Part shown: positions 1 to 12,500 of the stretch, in pieces
Numbering within the stretch: the stretch's first letter is position 1
Layout of the letters: each line of letters starts with the position of its first letter
Source: Spisula solida
Taxonomy: Eukaryota > Mollusca > Bivalvia > Venerida > Mactridae
Assembly (NCBI GenBank): GCA_947247005.1
Contig: OX365944.1
Location: forward strand, 322,501-386,500
Direction of reading: 5' to 3'
DNA length: 64,000 nucleotides
Notes under the pieces: generated by a model
The model's input: only the letters and a program-made list of their open reading frames with translations
Database searches by the model: none
Told to the model about the DNA's origin: nothing
Translations under genes and position numbers: made by a program

Positions 1-518
1 AACAATAGGAAGTGTGCATGTACAGTTTATAAATCTCTCAGGGGCTCAACTCTATGGGAAAGCAGTATACTTGTTCCTACAGTGCTATTGTAGATTGGTC
101 AAAAATGATAACTCCCAACAGTCAAAGTCTGGTCACAAAAATCTCCTTTTGTGACTAAGATTGAAACTACAAAACAAAATGTGTGTGTATATATGTACAA
201 AAAATGTATATATACTGTCTGTGAATAGTTTTTCATGGTTATACTCTTGGCATAATTCCTGAAAAAACACACAAGATATTTAGAACTGAGTGGGCCTTGT
301 TGTCAATGACTGCTATGTTTTAATCCTTCACCATGCTTATGCAACATGCAGACGTCAACTAATAGTCAATAGGATGGACACATAAGGATAAGATCTGAAA
401 GCATTAATAGGCTTATATAGCTTTTGTGACAAAAAACTACTTGTACTGTATATCACATTTATAAGCTGGATATTTTCACATTCATTGTGGTAAAGGGTGT
501 ATAATCATCTATTTTCAG
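1..518 (+). other. IVD intron (partial)
   Basis: Intronic sequence ending in acceptor ttttcag at 518. I see no coding exon and no recognisable element here. Confidence 0.7.
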
Positions 519-3500
519 TTGAGAGAAACTGTTTTCCAATTTTCACAAAAGGAACTAGCACCACAAGCAGATGAAATTGACAAAACTAATTCATTTCCAG
601 GGATGAGGGTAAGTTTTTCTGCTTTAAATGACTTTAGTATACAATCAGTGAAAATAGTTTTAATTTTATGGTTTTGGAATATATTGAGTAGCCAAAAATA
701 TTAAATGATAGTTGATACATAACTTTTGTCTATTAGAACTCAAGAGTATTTTTTCTTTGGTTCTGTAATGTTTGTTCCATTTTAGTATTTTAAGCTCACC
801 TGTCACTAAGTGACAGAGTCAGTGAGCTTTTGTGATCACTCTTCGTCCGTCGTCCGTCCGTCAACAATATGCTTGTGTAGACACTAGAGGTCACAATTTT
901 GGCCTAATCTTTATGAAACTTAGTCACAATGATCATCTCACCAAAATCTAGGTCAAGTTCGATATTGGGTCATCCGGGGTCAAAAACTAGGTCACCAGGT
1001 TAAATCATAGAAAAACCTTGTGTAGTCACTAGAGGTCACAATTTTGACTTTATCTTTATGAAACTTGGTCACTGTGATCATCGCAACAAAATCTAGGCCA
1101 AGTTCGATATTAGGTGTGGTCAATAACTAGGTCACTAGGTCAAATCATAGAAAAACCTTGTGTAGTCACTAGAGGTCACAATTTTGACCTAATCTTTATG
1201 AAACTTGGTCACAATGATCATCTAAACAAATTTTAGGTCAAGTTTGATATTGGGTCATCCCAGGTCAAAAACTAGGTCACAATGTCAAATCATAGGAAAT
1301 CCTTGTGTAGTCACTAGAGGTCACAATTTTGACCTAATCTTTATAAAACTGGGTCACAATGATCATGTCAACAAATTCTAGGTCAAGTTCGATATTCGGG
1401 CATCCGGGGTCAAAAACTAGGTCACAAGGTCAAATCATAGAAAAACCCTGTGTAGTCACTAGAGGTCATACTTTTGACCCAACCTTTATGAAATTTGGTC
1501 ACAATGATCATCTCAGCAAGATCTAGGTCAAGATTTACATTAAGTCATCCAGGGTCCAAAATTAGGTCACTAGATCAAATCATAGGAAATCCTTGTGTAG
1601 TCACTAGAGGTCACGATTTTAGGCTCATCTTTATGAAAATTGGTCACAATGGTCATCTCAACAAAATCTAGGTCAAGTGTGAGTTCACTAGGTCAAATCA
1701 CAGGGCTTGCATGCACTACAACGACAGGTGAGCGACCTAGGGCCCTTTGGGCCCTCTTGTTTAACTATTGGTTCATTTCTTATGCTGTCTGTTTTGAAAG
1801 CTATTCTTTGTTGAATGTTGCATAATTTTAATGAAACTGTTTTGCAGGATTTCTGGAAGAAATGTGGAGAACTAGGTCTTCATGGTATTACTGCTCCAGG
1901 TATGTTCAAGGTACCTTATCTTCGGTATTAATATTTTTGTTAAGCTTATTTCACATCAGCATTATAACAGATGTACACCACTGTCTGATCTATTTGGCAA
2001 TAATATCAGCATTAAAGCCTTTTTGTGATACACGTGCTTAAACAATTGTTTTGGTTATGGAGAACATGCTACACTGGTAATACATTAATTCATACATTAT
2101 CTTGATTTTATCATTTCAGGGAAGTATGGTGGTAGTGAACTTGGATATTTAGAACATTGTATTGTGATGGAGGAGTTCTCACGTGCCTCGGGCAGCATAG
2201 CGCTAAGTTACGGTGCACATTCTAATTTATGCCTCAACCAGATAGTGCGGAATGGAAACGAAGAACAAAAAGACAAATATCTGCCTGGTGTAAGTATAAC
2301 ATCTAGGAAAGAACATCTAGGATAGGTTGTACTGTGATGCCTGGTGTAAGTATAACATCTAGGAAAGAACATCTAGGATAGGTTGTACTGTGATGTATAT
2401 CTGCCCGGTGTAAGTATAACATCTAGGATAGAACATCTAGGATAGGTTGTACTGTGATGCCTGGTGTAAGTATAACATCTAGGATAGAACATCTAGGATA
2501 GGTTGTACTGTGATGTATATCTGCCCGGTGTAAGTATAACATCTAGGATAGAACATCTAGGATAGGTTGTACTGTGATGCCTGGTGTAAGTATAACATCT
2601 AGGATAGAACATCTAGGATAGGTTGTACTGTGATGTATATCTGCCCGGTGTAAGTATAACATCTAGGATAGAACATCTAGGATAGGTTGTACTGTGATGT
2701 ATATCTGCCCGGTGTAAGTATAACATCTAGGATAGAACATCTAGGATAGGTTGTACTGTGATGTAAGTGTAGGTTGTATCATTGAGAAAATTACTGATTC
2801 AAGCATAATTATAACCACATTAAATAAAGTATGGAGATATATTGGAGTCTGCGTGTTGGCTTTGCATCGTTTTACTTCATGGCACTGACCCCTTATTGGA
2901 TTTTATGAAACTATATGAATCATCCATATGATGCCTGCTACTGCATATCATTATAGATTCCAGTTCAACAATTTTGATAAGAGTTCTATGATAATACAAA
3001 ATGTACTGACTTTCTATGTCTTAAATTACATACACCGTCAGTATCTTGTTTCTTTAAAGTAATTTTGCCATAAATTACTTCACCAACTCAGGAACGTTCC
3101 ATTAGATAAATATCAGGCACTTCAACCGTAATTAATCACTATGACTTAGAACACTTAACTTCCACATTCCATCTAGTGAGTTATATTTAATCTAAAAGCA
3201 TTTCTAACAATTGTTACTTATTTCTAATCATATGCTCTAACTACACCATATCACAGCTTGTCATTAATGTTGAAGTATTTTACTTATAGCTGATCTCAGG
3301 AGAGAGTGTTGGAGCATTAGCTATGAGTGAACCTAACGCTGGGTCTGATGTTGTTTCTATGAAACTACGAGCTGACAAACAAGGTAATTGTTGAGTCTCC
3401 ACGAGAGGTGAAGATTTTATACATGATTACAACACATCAATGTTGGTTTCTGTATTTACTTGTGATTCCATTCTGTTTTTGTGTTTATATAAATTTGTGC

Positions 3501-6500
3501 TACAGTGTCTGAAATTAGAAAAATACACAGATGAATCATTCATATTTGTGCGTAAAATGGTTTGTAGATTTCACACTTTCAGAAGGATGAACAGACTATT
3601 ACATTTAAATACATGAAGTAATAATTGGTTGAGTTTGTCTGTGTGAACTATGAAGTTTATCTTCAACTACGGGTAATAAACAATTTATGAGAAAACACAT
3701 GTTTCAGGTGATCATTATGTATTGAATGGCAGTAAGTTTTGGATCACAAATGGACCAGATGCTGAAGTACTTGTGGTGTATGCTAAAACAGACTTCCAGA
3801 CAGATAAACCTCAACATGGCATAACAGCATTTCTTATAGAAAAGGTATTTGTGATATTATGGTAAATCACTGGATGAGTGAGAGCATTTCTTATAGAAAA
3901 GGTATTTGTGATAAACATGTGGGTCATATGTTAACACACTGGACTAGGTATCTAAAGGTTGCATGTTGGATTCCTCACTCCACTAAACTGTTGAAATCTA
4001 CTTCGTAGGGTAACTGTTAAAAATTATATTATGGTGAGGAATCTTTGCATCATTCAACTGTATGATATGCAAATCAAGATGATGGTATATACGAAGGTTA
4101 TTCAATATATAATGCAAACTAACACATACATTTTCATCTACAATATTAATCATTCAAACATGGACATAATCATTCAAAGTAACCTTCTATATATTCAATG
4201 ACTGACTCTCGTTATTTCGACATACCTTCTATTTGCATTGCTAGGCAACTGCGCACATACATTCTTAACCGCATGGCCGCGGCCTACTTATTGTGATGTA
4301 AATCAGGATTTCGAATCTCCTGGTAACAGTCGTCTCATTTCTGGTTGGTATGAACGTATATACGTCTCATCTTTAGTTAAAATTATGAATAGAATGTTTT
4401 GCCCTTCCACAATAAAGCGCTAAAGCAAGCCAGTATGTGTTTGAGGCGATGCTCTGTCTGTTCTGACGTCAAAAATTTGGACATCCACCGAGCGCAATCC
4501 TTGCACATGGTTTACCTTTTCCGCAAATCGAATGAATGGAATCAAAAATACTCCCCTTTTCCTGGACTTTCTTTTCGCATTGTGAATATTCTGTCTGCTT
4601 TTAAAAATTATCTCATTAATGCTGTTTAGTATGGGCCTTTGTTGTTTTAAGTGACGTTGAAGGAAGGCACGCGCTGATGACGTCATTGACGTAAAGTTCC
4701 TTAAAATTTCTGAACAAAACGAAAATGACTAAAATATTTATTATGCGAAATTGCATTTAATTGTCTTGTCGGGTTTTAAAGATAATTCATAGTTTGCATT
4801 ATATATTGAATGACCCTCGAATTATTTAATGAAGCAAACGGTCGAAGCAAACATGTCCTATATTTTTGTTTGTTTCAATTATATGACGTTTCATAAATTC
4901 ATGCGAAAGACAAAATTAATATGTTTTTCTATTAAATTTTAAATGTCAATTACTGGTAATGTATTACTAATTTATGAACTATCTATAACCTACATGTATA
5001 GGAACAATGTTAATAGTTTAGAGGTTGGTAACTGTAAACCAATTTACTTTCGCGAATACTAACTTTTGCGTTTTGCTGATAATCGGCATATTCGAGACTA
5101 CAATTTTTCGCGTTTTTAAGTTTCCTGCAATGCCCATATTAATGTTTCTAGCACTCTCGCAGCTACTCAATTTCGCGAAATTCTACCAGTTGCCAACTCC
5201 GCAAAAATTAAATTGAACAAAATAATTTCTTCGTTTACAATATACTAGATACGACACATGTTTTACAGGGTATGGAGGGATTCAGTACAGGTATCAAACT
5301 GGATAAACTTGGCATGAGAGGATCAAATACATCAGAACTAATCTTCCAGGATTGTAAAGTACCAGGTGAAAAATGTCTTCTCTTTGTTTAATGTATGGAC
5401 TTCAGCAAAAACATGCTTAATTGTTTGTTTATTGTTTGTACTACTGCAGAAACATGCTTAATTGTTTGTTTATGGTTCGTACTACTGCAGAAACATGCTT
5501 AATTGTTTGTTTATGGTTCGTACTACTGCAGAAACATGCTTGATTGTTTGTTTATGGTTCGTACTACTGCAGAAACATGCTTGATTGTTTGTTTATGGTT
5601 CGTACTACTGCAGAAACATGCTTAATTGTTTGTGTATTGTTCGTACTACTGCAGAAACATGCTTAATTGTTTGTTTATGGTTCGTACTACTGCAGAAACA
5701 TGCTTGATTGTTTGTTTATTGTTTGTACTACTGCAGAAACATGCTTAATTGTTTGTTTATGGTTCGTACTACTGCAGAAACATGCTTGATTGTTTGTTTA
5801 TTGTTTGTACTACTGCAGAAACATGCTTAATTGTTTGTTTATGGTTCGTACTACTGCAGAAAAACATGCTGGATTGTTTGTTTATTGTTTGTACTACTGC
5901 AGAAACATGCTTAATTGTTTGTGTATTGTTTGTACTACTGCAGAAACATGCTTGATTGTTTGTTTATTGTTTGTACTACTGCAGAAACATGCTTAATTGT
6001 TTGTGTATTGTTCGGACTCCTGCAGAAACATGCTTGATTGTTTGTGTATTGTTCGGACTCCTGCAGAAACATGCTTAATTGTTTGTGTATTGTTCAGACT
6101 TCTGCAAAAACGTACTTAATTGTTTTTGTATTGTTCAGACTTCTGCAAAAACAAGCTTGATTGTTTGTGTATTGTAAACATACAGAATCTGACTTGGCAA
6201 CTGAAAGCAGTATACAAAAGTATTTAGCAGTTTGCAATATAGTGTAATTCTTGATGAAAATATTACACTTTGTAAGGTGTTTACATCTACAGTTTATTTC
6301 TGCCAGTTTCTCAGGTATTGGGATCAGAGAATCGAGGTGTATATGTATTGATGTCTGGTCTAGATATAGAGAGGGGTGTAGTAGCCTCAATGCCTGTAGG
6401 GTGAGATATTATACTCTGATTTAAGGTTAGTGTTGTATGGTATGACAATGCTGAAGCTACCAGACTGAGTGGATTTACAGGAAACATCACATTTTTATCA

Positions 6501-9500
6501 TGAAAGATCATTAAATTAATCATTTTAATTTTACTTCAATTTTATACCAACTCATTACATAAACCTGTTTTCATTGTGTTCAAGGGTTGTCTTATTTTTA
6601 GGATTTACTGTATCTGTTTTTTGGCCTTGTTTCGTACAATAACAGTTCAAATCTTAATGACAGGACATAATGATCTGTGAGTTAAACTTCGTTCAGATAT
6701 GGCTCTCCTATATTGTTCATTGTCATACCATGCAACATCTGTTTTCGTTAGCCATTTTTGCTAATACCTCATGAAACTGTTCATTGTTGAATGTATTTTG
6801 TATGTTGAAAGGGCAAGATGGCAGTTCATGGCAACCTGAAGTTTGATTTAGTGGTCTTAATTTTGTCTTACAGTAAGTCAAGTGTTAGGTGGTGTAGGGC
6901 GTGGGGTCTATGTATTAATGTCTGGACTGGATGTTGAACGAGGTCTTGGTGCAGTTGGTCCTGTGGGGTGAGCACTTTTATCCCATTTTACTTAAAGCAA
7001 ACATTTGTGTACTGGTTAATATATTCAAAACCACTTTATCATTGCCATGTGTGCACATGCAAAGTATGTTACTCATAAGCTCTGTCATGGATTTTTGAAC
7101 ATACAATATTACATTGAATATAGAACACACCTATATGTACTGCTAAACATATACAATCCCTTATGAATGAGCAATTATGTCTGCTTTGATTGTACCTTGT
7201 AGTAGGGAATTTTCACATATACATTTAATTAAAATATCTGCTTCCAAAACAAACTATTTATCAGATAATGCTTGCTGAACAGATTAATTACATTATACTT
7301 AAATATTTGCAGTCATACAGCCTCCGTAGCTCAATGTTTGGCAGGCTTGCCGTCTTATCTGGCGACCCGGGTTCAAATACAGGTTGAGGCACTCGTATGC
7401 CTGCCATTTTTCAGCAAAAAACTGACTGGCAAATAAAGGCTATGCTCGGCATTAAAATTAGCATATTGCTAGGTGCTTGTAATTCATGAGAGTTGGATAG
7501 TATATTTAGTTGTACATAAGGGGCGCGTTCGTAACGCTGTTCATGGTCATCTTAAACATTTTACTTTCTGTTCCCTTTTGTTCGTAAGGTGTTTGGAGTA
7601 GAACATTCGGCACACTGTGCAGGACAGTTCTGTTTTGTTCGTAAGTTGTTCAGAGTAACAGACCTTACGAACATACCCAAGTAGTATATTGAGGGATGGG
7701 GCAAAACTTGTGATGAAATCAGTACCGGTAGTAAAGGTTTGCCTGAAACACAGAATGTGTAGTTAGATTGAATCCCTCATAATCAGATTTCTCACATACA
7801 TAAATGTATAATACCTACAGCTGCATTGTGTATACACCCCTCTCAATGTAAATGTCTTATACTGAATATCAAACATGCGATTGTAGTGCTGATAGATACT
7901 AAATACTTTAAATTCTTTCGTCATGCCTTCGTAGTAGTTTCTTTACAGTCAAATATTCCTATGTACATGTATTGAAACTGGTTTGTTGCTTTATGAAACA
8001 CATTGTATACATTCAAGACTCCACAGTTCAATGGTTTATGCATCCACTTTCTGAATGTTTTAAGGTGATTCCCAACTCTTAAATTGTTCTGTACAAGAGG
8101 TATCAAACACCTGATTTTTATGAAGAACAGACTCATGCTAGTGATTGAACAAACCCATAACAGTTTTGCTCGGCTAGTTTTTAAGATATTTTTAGATTTT
8201 AGGAAAAAGCCCTAAAAACTGATATTTGCATTTTACCGAAAAAGTATGACCTTTTATTTCATGTAACTTGGCATGCACGAAATTTCGTATATACGGAATC
8301 ACACGATAATGTTTGTTTTAGAATATGCGTGTATTTTTAAATGATATTTTAAAATATGAGATTTTACATTTTTAAGTGATACGAAAAAAATAGTTGAACA
8401 ACATACTGTTTTCGTACATGCAACCAGTAGAGTAACTATAATAGAAGTTTTATCCCAAATTTCATGACAGTTGCTCGGCTAGATTTTTTTATTGACAGTT
8501 TAGTGATTTCGGAAATGTCGAAAACCAGGAGAGTTTACATAATACAGCAACGTTTTGAATATGTTGTATCCAGTTTTCACGATAATTTGTTTTTGAAAAA
8601 AATGTGTATATTTCAAGATGAGCCCAGTTTTAGCTATATGCTCTTTTGCATTAGCTAGTCTATATTCTTACGAAATAAATGAAAAGAACCTTTCTCTAAT
8701 GTAGTCGGGATGCTTGCTAAAACAAATATAAAAAATTGGATACAATTTTGTTTGGGCGCATTATAAAACGTTTCACATACGTTGTAGCTAGTATTAGTGA
8801 ATGTTGGTGTTTCAAAGTTTGGAATAAACGGTAAATAATATTGCAGCTATAGCTTTATTCTGCAAGCTTGTTATAGTATAATATAGTAATAACTATGCAG
8901 AAAATTCGTGATTTTACGACATGAGAACATGCTGACGAGTCATTTTTTAAATTTTTCGTACTATTTCATCATGGTAGTCAGACGCTTTCAGTACGTCTTA
9001 TTTACACCGATTTCTAAACTTCCACTCAAATGAAGAGTTGGGAATCACCTTAAGTATTTTACGCAAACTAGCAGTTGGAAACTATACTTGTATTTAAGTG
9101 TCCTTGAATGTTACTTCTAGTCAATGACAAAGTTTATAGTAATTGTACGTTCCATGCATATCACCACCATACAATTACAATCTGATGTTTGATGTTCAGT
9201 AAGCCAGATTAGATTGTTATTTAAAGCACACAAGTCAATGTTACAATATGTCTTCCTATTTCTGCTAGCCTCCCATATGCTGGGCAATATAAACCGAGGT
9301 GTATATGTGTTGATGAGTGGGCTAGACATTGAAAGATGTGTTCTTGCATCGGGACCCCTTGGGTAAGTTTGCTTGACAAAAACATCCTATTGTCATGTTA
9401 ATAATACTTCGATAATAACTCATCAGTTAAGTCCATTTGGTTTGGTTTATGAATTTCATTTTGATCATCCATAAAGTCGATAATTCATTTCCCTTTGTGT

Positions 9501-12500
9501 TCACACTTATTTACACTATATATGAACTAGACCACTCATCAGTCACAGTTCTATTACATGATTGTATAGTACAGTATAGTATCGCTAAAATCTAAAACTT
9601 AAAATTTGTCAACAATAGAAAACAAATTTTTTATTTTATTTCTATACTGATTCTATGAAAATACACCAGTCTAAGCGAAAAATGTAAGCTTTCAACAAAA
9701 TGTACAATCCCTATCAGCAGCCGGGCCGTTCTTTTCTAGCACCTTGTGAAACCTTAGAAAAGAAGAATCCTTGAAACTGTACCGGTTTCACAGGGTGCTG
9801 CAAAAAAATGCCCAGCTGCTGAAAAAGATCTTATATTTCATGGAAAGCATATAATTTTCCCTTTGGCTGGTGTATATTTCATAGAAGTAGATGAAGAAAT
9901 AAAAAAACTTACGGCTGTTTTTGTTTTTGAAGTGAAAAAAATTTCGTCTTTGATTTGTAGCCTCTAGTGATGTAAAAGTCACATGGTATAGCTACAATGG
10001 ATTGGTGAATTCAGCGTTCTGGCATCAGAATATTTTGTGGAACTTTTTAGGAGTGTTTATCAAGGTGTGAATTTATGCATCTACCCTTACTGTTTTATCA
10101 AATCACTTCTACTAGTTGTTAAAGAATTATACTGAATTTAAATTTGAACATAAGTTTAAGAATTCTGTAAGTGCTTTGATAAAACAGTACCCTGGTGGTT
10201 TTTGCTGGATTCAAAATATCAAGCTTGTTTGAAAACCTGAACTTATGAAATTTTTCTTCTATAAAAGTTTGAAAGAAATCTTTTTAGCTGGTCTAATACA
10301 TGCTCCTTAATAGTGTATCAAATTTAACAAACACATGTTTGTTCGTCTCGGATGCATATCTGCTGTCTGTTTGGAAGATACATGTATGCTTGTGTCCTTC
10401 CATTATGCATTCTGATACACCAGTACATACATGTATATGTCACTCTGTTCTCCATATAACCATTTACCTACAGTTATCTGATGTGATCATAGAGTCTAGT
10501 TAGATTATTCACATCATGTCAGCTTATTTGAACATCTTTGGTGATTAATGAATGTAATCTGATTGAGTGTGAAAATGCATTACCACAGGTTGAAGGGTGA
10601 GTGATGCGGAGGCATATAGTGACTGTCCTGTCTGTGCGTTCATTTAGATATGGTAAACACAACTTCCACCGGGGCATATGAGTTTATTGAACGCAGTCTT
10701 GTCTTGGAATAACCTATTTGTCTCAATTATAGTCAAGAAAACTTACAGGAATTGAAGTACAGTCAGGACTCGATATAACGACACCCGATATACTGACAAA
10801 TTCATTATACTGACACCATATTTGGGGACAAAAGTATTAAAACGCTCTTTGTATCAATTCAGTATACTGACATATTCGTTACAACAACATTTTTCTTGGA
10901 AACGAACAGCGTCGTTGTATCGAGTTCTGACTGTATATGTAGAATGTGAAGTTATGTATATAGTGGAAGAAGAAGCTTTGTTTGTTTGTGATTGATAATT
11001 TGAAGTATAATTGATGTTTGAAATGGTTGTGTTACCAAAGAATATGATCTTTGGTGTTACATATCATGTTTATGTTTCAGATTAATGCAAGCATGTTGTG
11101 ATGTAGCATTCAAATATGCACATGATCGGGAAGCTTTCGGATCAAAGATTGGTCACTATCAGGTAAGTCAACAGTCAATATGCTGGAAACATTAGAAATG
11201 GTTTAGTGTTATAGTGTGAACAAATTAACCTGGTTTAAATCGGACCGTCTATAATTTAACAGTTGATTTCTTATCTTTATTTTACATTGTCTTTATTTCC
11301 ATAAGCGAAGAGTATGCAGTGTACTACGGACACTATATTAATCTAAAGCCTGCTAGGTGTGACCTTCTCGTGTAAATTGTAATATTCCACACAAGAATCT
11401 TGAAATATATTCATGTGTAAAGGTGGAGTAACAAGTTCATTTGCTTGCACTAGAGGGTTTATTACGAAATTTTAAAACAACACAACAAGTATTGTTATTG
11501 TTCAGGGATGGGGAATAATTGTACATGTATAACCTATATGTCAGGAATCACCTTGATCACCTGGTAGTAGAACGTCCGCTTCGAGTGAAGGAGTCTGATC
11601 CCAGACTGTGTCGTACCAAAGATAAGATAAAAATGGTACCAACGATGCCCTTGCTAGACGTTCAGCATAAAAGAAAAGCTGGCTTCTCATGGTGTTGGAT
11701 ACCATCAGGAATGAGGTGTCGGGAGTGATAAATATACATTTTCAGAGCTTGTTCGACATTGTCTACTTAAAATAAGTTAGTATAAACTACAGAATCTGAT
11801 GGTGTGTATGCAGTCATGTGTATTGTCTTGATGTAAACAATTGTAAAGCACATATCTATATGCAGATGATCCAAGCAAAGATGGCAGATATGTATACTAC
11901 ACTGTGTGCCAGTAGATCGTATGTGTACAATGTTGCTAAAGCATTAGACGCTGGAAATATCAACCCTAATGTAAGTACTGGTACATGTATTATCATATAT
12001 ATGTTGATGTTACATTATAATGATGTAACACATAGTTTCCCCCAATTTCTGATTATTATCACAAGTTGGTCTTCAGCATTATTTATAGCTTCTGTATATA
12101 TATACATTTATACATTAAACATGAGTATAGTTTTTAAAGGTCACATTAAATGTCCCAGTATTGGTCTATCTACATTTGTAGTACACATTTGTTGGACAAA
12201 ACATTATTCTTGATTGATTACTACTGCAACCATATGTTGAATCATTCCTTCCCATTCTTTAGAATTGGTTGCCGCTTTTAGTGACATTTGTATAAAACAT
12301 TCAAGTTAACCCTGTGCAACTTACACTGTAAAATCAAAAACATTCATGAGCGATTAATTTTTGCTAAATTCCTAAGCTTGATAAGTTCACCAAAAAAGTT
12401 TATGCCTTTGAACAGGAAATTGCAGAATGTTCCGTCTGAAGATGAAAAGTCGCAATTCACAAGCTACATTGTAACTTTGAGCACTATTTCAGAATAACAA

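Noticed and set aside
4399..4686. Overlapping 76- and 88-codon frames in an IVD intron
   Set aside because: Both lie within the inverted-repeat element at 4092-4820 and show no protein family features.
5749..5996. Overlapping 68-codon frames in the 41-bp array
   Set aside because: Frames recur in different registers only because the unit lacks stops; no start context or conservation.
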